Shown in pieces: positions 44,763 to 55,200 of a DNA stretch of 64,000 nucleotides. A program made the translations under genes and the position numbers. The DNA is taken from contig OV277867.1 of assembly GCA_922989275.2 (NCBI GenBank), positions 3,720,001 to 3,784,000 on the forward strand, in the 5' to 3' direction. The notes under the pieces were generated by a model. It made no database searches and was not told where the DNA came from. It saw only the letters and a program-made list of their open reading frames with translations. Positions within the stretch are counted from its first letter, which is position 1. The number at the start of each line of letters is the position of its first letter. The stretch comes from Gari tellinella (taxonomy: Eukaryota; Mollusca; Bivalvia; Cardiida; Psammobiidae).

Positions 44763-45020
44763 AAGGTAAAGGTAAAGGGTAAGCTTTATTTAACGTCGCA
44801 TATAGTTAACAATTAACATTAGCTCATGAGCTATTATTGCGACAAACAAGGTATCCGTTAACATGCATACTTACCTGGGCATTACAGTCACCTTCCTAGC
44901 ACTACCCTTATAGTGCCGAGCGTCAGGCAAGAAGCTACTAGTACGTTTTTATAATGGTCTTTGGTATGACCCGGCTGGGGACCGAAGCCACAACCTCCTG
45001 CCTCGAAAGCGGGCGCTTTG
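44763..45020 (+). repeat. Interspersed repeat, TTTATTTAACGTCGCATA type
   Basis: AAGCTTTATTTAACGTCGCA..CTCATGAGCTATTATTGCGA..GACCCGGCTGGGGACCGAAG. Related pieces flank the C element at 39843. Non-coding; possibly a SINE. Confidence 0.5.
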
Positions 45021-45362
45021 TGCAAGTTGAGCTTAAAAGCTTGTTCAGATAACATTTCTGATAGCACATCATCTAGGGATACAAAATTAGGTGAATCTTG
45101 GGATGACAGAACGTCAAATACCATTTCAAGGTCACTGCAACCTTAAACTTTGACCTCAATAATAGAAACAGCCTATTCCAAGCATTTTACTTATACCATA
45201 TCAGCTAGGGATGCCGAATCTAGTGTGTGAGTACATTTTGGGATGGCTGAGTTTTGCGTGCATAGTTTGGTACATCCCATAAGTTGACGAGAATGACATA
45301 TGTAGAGTACAATGTACTGATGTTAACCAGCATTGGCCCAATTTCATAAGGGCTGAACTACC

Positions 45363-45611
45363 ATAACCCTTTGAGCCCTAGTCCCGCATATTGGCGTCAT
45401 TTGCAAACAGTGTACATTTGAATAGTACACTTGTCCTATGCAAACAGTGAAGACCCAGATCAGAGGGCTCATAGGAGCCCTCTGATCAGGGTCTTCACTG
45501 TTTGTCATAATGCCAAACATTGACAAAAACAACCCTTAAAAGTCAGAAATGGACTAGACTTAGATGGAAACTGGAATTGTCCATTTAAAGTTTCAGGGAG
45601 GAAAGAGTTAA
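45363..45611 (-). mobile_element. D-type MITE
   Basis: ATAACCCTTTGAGCCCTAGT to GGGAGGAAAGAGTTAA; hairpin CAAACAGTGAAGACCCAGAT. Confidence 0.83.
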
Positions 45612-45918
45612 GGTTTGTCTAAATGGTCAATAACAGAGAGACAACACTTTTGACAAAAATATTAATTTTTTATCTAGAATAGTTCATAATTATTGCACTG
45701 TTTAATTAACAAATTAACATTCAACCCTTCTTCCACTGATGATTCATAACTATCATTATATCATCTGAAATATTAGACTGACTAATGAAATAAGAAAAAA
45801 TAATCCTATGAAAGATTGGAGGCAAACTATATAAGAAAGCAATGGAGACCCTGCACAGACTGCTTCTTCAGTCTGATCTGGGTCTACACTTTTGCAAAAA
45901 GCGTCTCTAATCAATAAA

Positions 45919-46356
45919 CAGTAAAACCTCTCTACTATCACCACCAAATTGTGCTCATATTACATGTTGAGGACAGATGACTGCTTAAACTTTTAAAGCA
46001 AGGCGAAAGTAAAACAGAAAGCTCCTTCAGGAGCTTTCTGTTTTACTTTCACCTTGCTTTAAGCTGTCACCTGTCTTTAATGCAATCATTCAGCCATCCT
46101 TTAACCCTTTGAACCCTAGTCCACAAGTGCACATGTGGATAGTACACTTGTCATATGCAAACAGTGAAGACCCAGATCAGAGAGCTCCAAAAGGAGCCCT
46201 CTGATCAGGGTCTTCACTGTTTGTCATAATACAAAACATTGACAAAAACAACCCTTAAAAGTCAGAAATGGACTAGACTAAAATGGAAACTGGAATTGCC
46301 CATTTAAAGTTTCAGGGAGGAAAGAGTTAAGTGATTGTAATAGAGCGGTTTTACTG
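45919..46356 (+). mobile_element. E-type MITE carrying a D element
   Basis: CAGTAAAACCTCTCTACTAT to GTAATAGAGCGGTTTTACTG; hairpin with tip GCTCCTTCAGGAGC. The D copy 46101-46330 is inserted in its right half at TTAA. Confidence 0.83.
46101..46330 (-). mobile_element. D-type MITE nested in an E element
   Basis: TTAACCCTTTGAACCCTAGT to GAGGAAAGAGTTAA; hairpin CAAACAGTGAAGACCCAGAT. Confidence 0.83.
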
Positions 46357-47001
46357 CACATTACCAGCAGGAGAAGGGTTATAGGCATGTCATGTTCTGA
46401 TTATTACATAAATTACACATCAATCATAGTGAAGCATCAAAATCTCAACCAATCATAGTGAAGCATCAAAATCTCGACCAATCATAGTGAAGCATCAACA
46501 TCTCGACCAATGAGGTACATTTATCAAACCATCTTCAAAATACATGTACATGTACAGTCTTTCCTGCAATTACCAGCACACACTCAAAACAGAACTCACT
46601 GATGAGCCAATGGCAAGTGGCGGCTTAAAGCAGGATGAAAATACAGAAGAAAAGTACTTTAATTTCATATTGCTTTAATCAGCAACTTGTCTCAGGACCA
46701 TTTTGAATAGTGGTAAAAGCATTTGTACTGGAAAACAAAAACACATTTCTGTGAATATTAAAAGGATTTCTTTGTTATTCAATTGAAACATAATAATGAT
46801 AATGATGTCATAATAACAGACTTACATAACTAACCCTGTTTTCAATTTGATCACGAATATCATTGTCTCCAACATGTGTTAGATAAATTTAATGACCTCA
46901 CTATAACGTTACTATTTATAAAGGCGTGGTTATGCCACTGGGATTCCAAAAAGAGCCTATTGCTTTAAAAATAGCTTTAAATAGTTGGTCATGTCAGAAA
47001 A

Positions 47002-47156
47002 AGAATTTGTCACTCGTCGATCTTTGAGACAAGCTGATCTCAACCTTGTCTGGAATAGAAATATTAATTAAGCTTGCCAAGGCTCGCTTAATAACATTTC
47101 AATTCTAGACTTGGTTGAGATCAGCTTGTCTCAAAAATCCACTCAATGACAGATCC
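47002..47156. repeat. Foldback with TTGCCAAGGCTCGC centre
   Basis: GAGACAAGCTGATCTCAACC..GGTTGAGATCAGCTTGTCTC arms, outer ATTTGTCACTC..; centre TTAAGCTTGCCAAGGCTCGC. Confidence 0.8.
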
Positions 47157-47200
47157 TATAATTATGTTAGATGATGGGAAGCTACACATACAAGGACATA

Positions 47201-47436
47201 CAGTGGAGAATCTGTTATTCTTTCCCATTTAAACGCAAACGCAAAGCACTAAAACGTAGAAAAAAACAACTTTTGGACAATTCTGATAATTCATGTTTAT
47301 CTTGGTGGCAAACAGTTTGGAGCCTGATCAGACGCCGGGTTACCCAGCGTCTGATCTGGCTCCAAACTGTTTTCAGTGGAAATAAACGTTTTAGCGTAAA
47401 CGCGTTTATTGGGAAAGAATAACAGATTCTCCACTG
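47201..47436 (+). mobile_element. C-type MITE
   Basis: CAGTGGAGAATCTGTTATTC ends, TA target, H2 hairpin 47309-47371. Confidence 0.85.
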
Positions 47437-47486
47437 TAAATGCATTTCTGTCAAAACTAGTGTTATTTGACAAAAACAAAAGTTGT

Positions 47487-47742
47487 CTAAACCCATTACC
47501 GCATAGCCTGTTTCTAGTCTTGAAGATATGTGACCACTTAAAGCAGGTTGAAAGTAAAGCAGAATGCGCCTTTAGGCGCTTTCTGCTTTACTTTCAGCCT
47601 GCTTTTAAAGTTATTATCTGCTAGGATATAGACAAAAATTCTCATAATATTTAGTCATGACTGTATAAAGTGGAACTATTTTCTTTCAGTGGAGGAATAA
47701 ATTCAAGGGGTAAACAGTCATATTTATGGGATAATAGGTTAA
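47487..47742 (+). mobile_element. A-type MITE
   Basis: CTAAACCCATTACCGCATAG to ATGGGATAATAGGTTAA; H1 hairpin 47535-47608. A left-end A fragment follows at 47817-47873. Confidence 0.8.
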
Positions 47743-48558
47743 GGTGACGGTTAAATCTGGATACAGTCAAACAATAACATTTCCAAAAAAACTTTCTCCT
47801 TTCCCTTCATCCTACTTAACCCTTTCCTCCATAGCCTGTTTCTAGTTTTGAAAACAGGTGACTACTTAAAGCCACTATATTACTCCCACATAATCAGAAT
47901 CAAACATTTTTCTTACATGAACTTTATGTCACTATCGTAAGCGTTCCATATAAAAAGAAGTAATACGTGGTGATATTTGAAGCAATATTGCTAACGAACA
48001 GTGAAATTTGTGGAAACAAGTAATCAAGTTTGTTTATTTTTGAATAGCGACGAAAATTTACGGACATACTCGGTAAAGCTCATTTGCATAATTCTATACA
48101 AGTCGAGTGCTTTACAACCAAAGAGAGACAACTCCTTTTAGTTTGGCCGTTAAACTGATGTAATGTTTACACATTGTCGCGGCCGAATCAATCACGTGAC
48201 CTTTATGCGATCGATCGAGAGTTCTCGGAACCAGCCCGTAATCTTATTTGTAAACAAACCCGCTTATAATGTAAACCACCACGATAAGAATTCGACACAT
48301 TTAGGTAGGATTCTTTACGAAGTGGGTGCATATGTCAGGCTTCTTACACTCGATTTCACTTAGTTTTAATACATAGAAAATGCACACATATAAGAAATTG
48401 CGCGTTTTAAACACCAATTTGAGCGGGATTGTGCCTTTAAAGCAATTTATAGCTGAAGATAAATGAACGAATAACAATTGGTGTTACTGCAATAACATTT
48501 AAGTATAACAACATTTTCCCTTCATAGTATATACATGTATTATGAATTTATGACTATA

Positions 48559-48813
48559 CAGGGCTGCCATAAGTTGACATGAAAAATCCTAAGATTTCGA
48601 AATTTGTATTTTTCAATTGCGAATTTATGAACCATACCTTTACCCCATAGCCTGTTTCTAGTTTTGTTGATACGTGACTACTTAAAGCAGGCTGGAAGTA
48701 AAGCAGAATGCGCCTTATGGCGCATTCTGCTTTACTTTCAGCCTGCTTTAAGCTACCATGTTATAGAAAAAAATCCGAAGATTTAGGAAAAATCCGGAGA
48801 AATGGCAGCCCTG
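48559..48813 (+). mobile_element. B-type MITE
   Basis: CAGGGCTGCCATAAGTTGAC to GAAATGGCAGCCCTG; flanking duplication ACTATA (or GACTATA); H1 hairpin 48678-48753 with A-type sequence inside its left half. Confidence 0.88.
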
Positions 48814-48823
48814 ACTATAATAT

Positions 48824-49005
48824 TTAACCCATAACCCCATAAAAATGCATTTTTTCTCCACTGAAGAAAATAGATTCATTTCATACAGTCATGAATATGT
48901 ACCATAAGAAATATTTTCAGTATCCTAGCAGATCGATGGTAGCTTAGAGCTTTAAGTGGTGACATGTCTTCAAAACTAGAAACAGGCTATGGGGTAATGG
49001 ATTAA
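48824..49005 (-). mobile_element. A-type MITE with hairpin deleted
   Basis: TTAACCCATAACCCCATAAA to ATGGGGTAATGGATTAA. In place of the 72-base H1 only GTAGCTTAGAGCTTTAAG remains. Confidence 0.78.
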
Positions 49006-49062
49006 GCAGCATGATAATTTTTAAGATAAATATAATTTCCATTTGATCATGAAATTTATCTT

Positions 49063-49314
49063 TTAACCCTTTCCCCCATAGAAGCGACTTTTAGCGTATC
49101 TAATTTATTCCTCCGTTGAAGAAAATAGTTCCAGTTTATACCCTCATGAACAATTACCATTACAAATATGTTATATAGCCTAGCAGATTTTAGCTTAAAG
49201 CAGACTGAAAGTAAAGCAGAATGTGCCTTAAGGCACATTCTGCTTTACTTTCAACCTGCTTTAAGTGGTCACCTGTCTTCAAAACTAGAAACAGGCTATG
49301 AGGTAAAGGGTTAA
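49063..49314 (-). mobile_element. A-type MITE
   Basis: TTAACCCTTTCCCCCATAGA to ATGAGGTAAAGGGTTAA; H1 hairpin 49193-49265 with tip GTGCCTTAAGGCAC. Confidence 0.88.
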
Positions 49315-49579
49315 ACAATATGCAACTACTGTGGAAGCTTTACACTACTAGTACTACTGTAAACTCCTAATACTATTACTTACAACAAAGCTAGACAATT
49401 TCTCTTGTTAAATATTGATGAAGATTCAAGTATAATGATAACAAAACTTAAAGATAATTCAGGAGCTTTTAGTTTTACCATTGTCAGCTTTGATTTGTTG
49501 CGAGTTTAAACCACTTTTACAGTATTTCAAGTTATACTGCAACATTCAGCTAACTACAAGTGGAAGAAGACCCCAGATG

Positions 49580-49772
49580 CAGGGTTCCAGATAAGGGGAA
49601 TATTTCAAAAACTAAAATCTTTATTTCCGCATTAAACCCTATGGTGTCACTACTCATTAGAATCGTCTTCAAGAGACGATTCTAATGAGTAGTAACACCA
49701 TAGGATTTGGTGCTTAAATGAGTGAGAAAAAGTTGATATTGTTCAGTTCACTCCCTCTAATCTGTAGCCCTG
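49580..49772 (+). mobile_element. F-type MITE
   Basis: CAGGGTTCCAGATAAGGGG to CTAATCTGTAGCCCTG, flanks share CAGATG; hairpin CACTACTCATTAGAATCGTC. Confidence 0.85.
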
Positions 49773-49818
49773 CAGATGCCCTTCATACAGAATAAGACAT
49801 GTGTGCTTTTCAGAGGTA

Positions 49819-50121
49819 CAGTGGAGGAGATGTCATTCTTTCCAAATAAACTATTATTTCCATTGCAAACAGTTTAGAGCCAGATCAAACACCTGGTTAC
49901 CCGGCATCTGATCAGGCTTCAAACTGTTTGCCATCCATTAACCCATTTAAGCCATACCAACTCATTTTGATGCATAGCACAATTTTCTCATACTGACTCA
50001 TTTTGACATACTTTAATCCACTAGCTTGTATTGAGATAAGCATTGATATTTGTTTTATCGCTTAAGAGTAAATGGGTTAAAATGAATTACCTTACGGGAA
50101 AGAATTATGTCTTTTCCACTG
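49819..50121 (-). mobile_element. C-type MITE with a TTAA element inside
   Basis: CAGTGGAGGAGATGTCATTC to CTTTTCCACTG, H2 hairpin 49865-49931. At 49938-50080 sits another short TTAA element (TTAACCCATTTAAGCCATAC..AGTAAATGGGTTAA) without a hairpin. Confidence 0.75.
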
Positions 50122-50275
50122 TACAGCGAGTGCAAAGGATAAGTATACTAGTCACTAGGGGCCAAAGACAACCTAACATTTTGATTTTATCAAATACTCT
50201 CCAATCCTACGTTAATGACCCTTGTTTACTTTACTCATAGCATAACTGAACTAGCACTGGAATACTATACACATA

Positions 50276-50462
50276 CAGTGGAGAATCTGTTATTCTTTCC
50301 CGTTTAAATGCAAAATAAACGCAAAGCACTAAAACGTAGAAAAGTACAACTTTTGGACAATTCTGATAATTCATGTTTATCTTGGCTTCAAACTGTTTGT
50401 AAAAGAAAAAAAAGTTTTAGTGTAAACTCATTTATCGGGAAAGAATAACGTTATTTCCACTG
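50276..50462 (+). mobile_element. C-type MITE with one hairpin arm missing
   Basis: CAGTGGAGAATCTGTTATTC to CGTTATTTCCACTG. ATCTTGG joins directly to CTTCAAACTGTTTG, so the left arm and tip of H2 are gone. Confidence 0.8.
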
Positions 50463-50748
50463 TATTTAAGCTGTTGCCAATATTGCACAAGTAGGAAGAC
50501 AAGCTCAAGTGTTAAGCCCCAAGTCTAAGAAAATATGGACAATTCCAATTCCTGATTTATGAATACATGTTATTTACATATGGATTTAAGCCCGTCCCAT
50601 CAATTGAAAATGCACCTGAATATTAACAACAAATATGATATAATATAACAATAGCGACTCTAGTAAAAGAGTCATTGCATTGATTTGAAGAGCCAAATAA
50701 AACAAACTATCGGAATGTTTTGCACCAAAACCCTATGGCCCTATACTA

Positions 50749-51158
50749 CAGTAAAACCTCCCTATTACAACCACTAAACCAATCCAAATTGCAGAGCACC
50801 AGATAAGGGTAGTTTTTCAAAAACTAAAATCTTTATTTCAGAATTAAACCCTATGGTGTCACTACTCATTAGAATCGTCTCGAAGAGACGATTCTAATGA
50901 GTAGTAACACCATAGGATTTGGTGCTGAATAAGTGAGAAAATGTTTGATTTGTTGAAATAACTACCTCTTATCTGGAGCCCTGAATTGATAGTATGCAAG
51001 GCAGGTGGTAACTTAAAGCAAGGTGAAAGTAAAACAGAAAGCTCCTCTAGGAGCTTTCTGTTTTACTTTCGCCTTGCTTTAAGCAGCCATCCGAACTAAA
51101 CACCTACATGTAATAGTTAATACAACTTAGTGGTCGTACTAGAGAGGTTTTTTATTGT
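50749..51158 (+). mobile_element. E-type MITE with an F element inside
   Basis: CAGTAAAACCTCCCTATTAC to GTACTAGAGAGGTTTTTTAT; hairpin tip GCTCCTCTAGGAGC. The F copy (50792-50983) is inserted in its left half, flanked by AATTG. Confidence 0.83.
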
Positions 51159-51437
51159 ATTGTGTAAGTTATGAGTATTTCACATATATCTAAATGCAAT
51201 TCATGTAAGAAATGAGCACAAAAATACTGCAAATAAATTAATTTTGGAGGTCAAAGTAATGGTCTATAAAACATAGTTACTAGTAAGCTATAAACAGAAA
51301 TATGGGATTATTATTATATGGATTATTTTTAATAGTTGGAACCCTGTTATTAAAGTAAAGTCTTTAAGTAGCAAGTTATACATGTAGTCTACATTCAGCC
51401 CGAATAACCATTCTGCCAACTGAACATTTACTCCCCT

Positions 51438-51679
51438 GGGGCCCGTTTCATAAAACTTTGTTACGACAAATGTTGTCGTAAGTCAAAACTTTAATATACA
51501 TTTAATCTCTGATTTCTCTATTTAATCCTGTCTTGTGACATCTTTTTGGAACCGTCTTTTCAAGACGATTCCAAAAAGATGTCACAAGACAGGATTAGAT
51601 GGAGAAATAAATATTAATTGAGACTTTTATAATCTGACTTACGACAACATTTGTCGTAAGAAGTTTTATGAAACGGGCC
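51438..51679 (+). mobile_element. G-type MITE
   Basis: GGGCCCGTTTCATAAAAC to TTTTATGAAACGGGCC; GTTACGACAAATGTTGTCGT inside; hairpin TAATCCTGTCTTGTGACATC with centre AATCGTCTTTTCAAGACGAT-like. Confidence 0.88.
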
Positions 51680-51689
51680 ACAGGTCATT

Positions 51690-51985
51690 GAGCCATCTTG
51701 TCTACAATACTGAGCACTGCTAACATATGGCGTGTAGGCAGCCGTTGTACACCGGCTCAGACCCTTAACAGCTTATGAGGTACCCATTTTAACCCCTAGG
51801 TGGAGAGGAGCAATTCACTGTCCATATCTTGTTCAAGAAGATTCCTGTACATCATCGGGGACTCAGGAAAACCGAGGCAGGCCACTGAATCGGTGGGAGC
51901 TCAAACTCACAATCCCTGTATTGAAGATCCAGCGCCCTACAGACTTGACTATCTCCGCCAATACACAGATAAAATTCCCTGAACT
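51690..51985 (+). repeat. Interspersed repeat, copy 2
   Basis: GGTGGAGAGGAGCAATTC, CTTGTTCAAGAAGATTCCTG and TACATCATCGGGGACTC shared with 14180-14420. Confidence 0.5.
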
Positions 51986-52149
51986 GATCATTAAGTGTCA
52001 TTATCACCCTTTAAAATAGTTATAAGCTTTATGCAGAATGAAAACAATGCATGGCAGTGAAGGGGGCCAAATGGATCCTTGAGGGAAGGCAGTGAAGAAA
52101 ATAGTGCTTGATCCTAAGCTGACAGTTGAAACAATTGGTTCTATCTTGT

Positions 52150-52205
52150 TCATTCACACAGCAGGCACACTCTCTCAGGAAGGCAAAGTTTGTGGTAACT
52201 GTGAC
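52150..52205 (-). CDS. HPS5: HPS5 terminal exon, second half of RING-H2
   Basis: GHSYHKLCLPERVCLLCE and stop TGA (52150-52152): H, H, C and the final C-x2-C ligands. Acceptor ATGCTTCAG in phase 1. A weak CATAAA lies about 115 bases downstream on the minus strand as a possible poly(A) signal. Confidence 0.78.
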
Positions 52206-55200
52206 CTGAAGCATAATATATATACATTTATCACATAATTTGCGATCTGGGAGTTGCATACAGGGATTGTGTAAATATCGAAATCCACTAGTCTAGTGGA
52301 ATATCGTTTTTTGGGTTCCGGCCCAACTTGTTCGTCCACAAGCGCTGCATGTAGCGGGACGCCAGATGACGTTATTTACTATGACGTTAATGTAAACAAC
52401 GTAACGTTTTGGCGGAAATTCTATATAGCGGAGGGTCTACAAACTATGGCTTCAATTAATTTTATAGGTGCTGTAACTTGTTATGTGATAAATAGAATCT
52501 CCCATCCGTGCTCATTATTTATCATTTTTAATAAACGAGTTGACTAAAATGAATATGACGCTCGCCAAGGCTCGCATCATATTATTTTACTCAACTCGTT
52601 TATTAAAAATGATAAATAATGAGCGCTCATACAAGATCCTCTATGTATACACATACTTGATATCTCCATCCCTAGAAATGTACATAAAACAGAAAATCTT
52701 AATCACAATAAATGTATAACAGATACTTAAATTTAGAAATAACTTTCACAGATTGTGAAATTCTCTATCACAACTCATATAATACTGAAAGATAAAAAAA
52801 AGTTTTCTGCATGTCTGTCTGTCTTACAGAAATCTACCTCCAATCTTGAAGATTGCACAGGCAGCTTCGTTTCAATGACCAATTATAAATTGAATGTACA
52901 TGTACATGTATTGACTATTTTCTTCAATTTGATATGAATTCTATTTTTAGCTACCAATTAGTCCTTGCAGACATCATCAATAAATGTCATTAGCAACTGA
53001 AGGGTTATCAAAATTCGTAAACCCATGTCCCATCAAACCGCCTTTTTACATTTTGAATTACCGGTATTTCTACATTAACCCATTACCCCATAAATGCCCA
53101 TTTTTACGCCTCTATTTTATTCATCCACTAAAGAAAATAGCTCCAATTTATACAGTCATGAATATGCTACACAAGAAATATTTCCTACATTTTGGCAGAT
53201 GATGGCTTAAAGCAGGCTGATAGTAAAGCAGAATGCGCCTCAAGGCGCATTCTGCTTTACTTTCAACCTGCTTTAAGTATTCACCTGTCTTCAAAACTAG
53301 AAACTGGTTATGGGGTAATGGGTTAACTCTTTCCTCCCTGAAACTTTAAATGGACAATGCCAGTTTCCATTTTAGACTAGTCTATTTCTGACTTTTAAGG
53401 GTTGTTTTTGTCAATGTTTTGCATTGTGACAAACAGTGAAGACCCTGATCAGAGGGCTCCTTTCGGAGCCCTCTAATCTGGGTCTTCACTGTTTGCATAG
53501 GACATGTGTACTATTTACATGTACACTGTTTGAAAAGCACGCCTATATGCGGGACTAGGGTTCAAAGGAAAGGAGTCCCCAACTATGAAGTCCTGATCAT
53601 GAAACACAGAAGGCATTTCCAGTATCATTCCAGCTGGTAACCTAAAGCACATTGAAAGTAATTTACTAAAGCGGCAGGCTTCTTTTGCAGCATTCTGTTT
53701 TACTTTAAATCTAGTTTAAGGGGTCATATTTTTTTCAAAACTAAAAACAGGTCATGGAGAAAAGGGATAAAGTTCACGTACCACATCTGAATAGCAAGAC
53801 TCCCGACTCCTCATGTGAAACTGGTTCCTTGAGAGCAATATTACAGCACGGACATTGTCTGAAAGTTATACAGAAACAATCATACAGATTGTATGCCTTT
53901 TATGTATTCCTCCCACTGAAGAAAATAGTTTGACGTTATACAGTAAGAAATATGAACAGTAAGAAATAAATTCTATATTCTAGCAGATGGTAACTTACAG
54001 CAGGCTAGAAGTAAAGCAGAATGCGCCTTTACTTTCAACCTGCTTTAAAGGGACTCGCAACCGGATGGTGTACTTGTCAAAATAAAATAAAATACTCAAA
54101 TAAAAGCAAATTTGTGGCATTATTTGGCTTTTGACATTAAAAAAAAAATGATCAGTCCAAAAAAAGTCTCAAGAATCGTCACCAAATCTTAGTTTTTTTT
54201 TATATATTCCATCGTTTTTCAATAGCGTCAGCTGATGGTTTTGTTGTTGTTGCTTCTCTACACGGGCTCTGACATAAACCGGAGCCAAATAATGTAGTAT
54301 TAATCGCTACCAGTGAAGTACGTTAATTCGCTACCATATATATAGAGAGCGTCCGTGGTCGAGGCGGTAAAGGCGTGTCGGGTTCGAATCCCACCAGAGC
54401 TTCTTCTTTTTTTTTTGGAAATGCATTTTTTAACAGAATTTATTATCCTAAACTAAATCTTACCCATTTATATAATCATTTGACATATATTTACAAATTA
54501 CCATTTTTAATGCTAAATCCGGTTGCGAGCCTCTTTAAGTGGTCAACTATCTTCAATACTAGAAACAGCCTATGAGGCAATGGGTTAAGACAGATCATCT
54601 ATATTTTCAGGAATCTGTCAATTCTTTTTATACATTTTTATTGCATTTGCATTTTATTTAATAGGAATAGAAAAATCCGCCTTCTGTATCATGACAGTGC
54701 AGGAGTTAACTCAACTCATTTACCCCTGATACTTTTAATGGATAGTTCCAATTTCAAAAGAAGTCTAGTCCATTATTGACTATTTAGGGTTGATTTTTAC
54801 AATACATTTCAAAATGACAAACAGTTTAGACCCTGATCAGAGGGCTCCTTAAGGAGCCCTCTGATCAGGGTCTACACTGTTTGCATGGAACAAGTGTATT
54901 TCTCACAGGTACACTGCTTGTAAATGACGAGTATACTCGTCCCCAGGGTTGAATGTGTTAATGTTTAAAGTTTTACATACAAATTGATTCTTGTCTCCAC
55001 GCCCCAGTGGCAGTCAGGATCTTCTATATACGGCTCAGCGCTACCATTCTCCTTCAAGTGACTAGTCTGCAATATATAGTAGAAAGAAGTACAAGCATAC
55101 AGTAAAACCTCTCTATTGCGATGTCAGGTGTTTAAGACTAGCAACAGGCTATGGGCAAAGGGTTAACCCATTACCCCATAGCCTGTTTCTAGTTTTAAAG

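Larger units (their letters stand above)
41690..52149. other. Gene-free region between ARHGEF39 and HPS5
   Basis: Holds the listed MITEs, foldbacks and tandem-decay arrays. The missing 5' exon(s) of ARHGEF39 must lie here but could not be picked. 41760-42880 and 47880-48440 contain nothing I recognise; the latter may itself be an insertion at TTAAAG. Confidence 0.4.

Noticed and set aside
44888..45124. 78-codon minus-strand frame
   Set aside because: Lies across an interspersed repeat (GACCCGGCTGGGGACCGAAG) also present elsewhere.
48163..48363. 66-codon frame MFTHCRGRINH..
   Set aside because: No recognised domain, no splice context; lies in a stretch that looks like an insertion flanked by TTAAAG.
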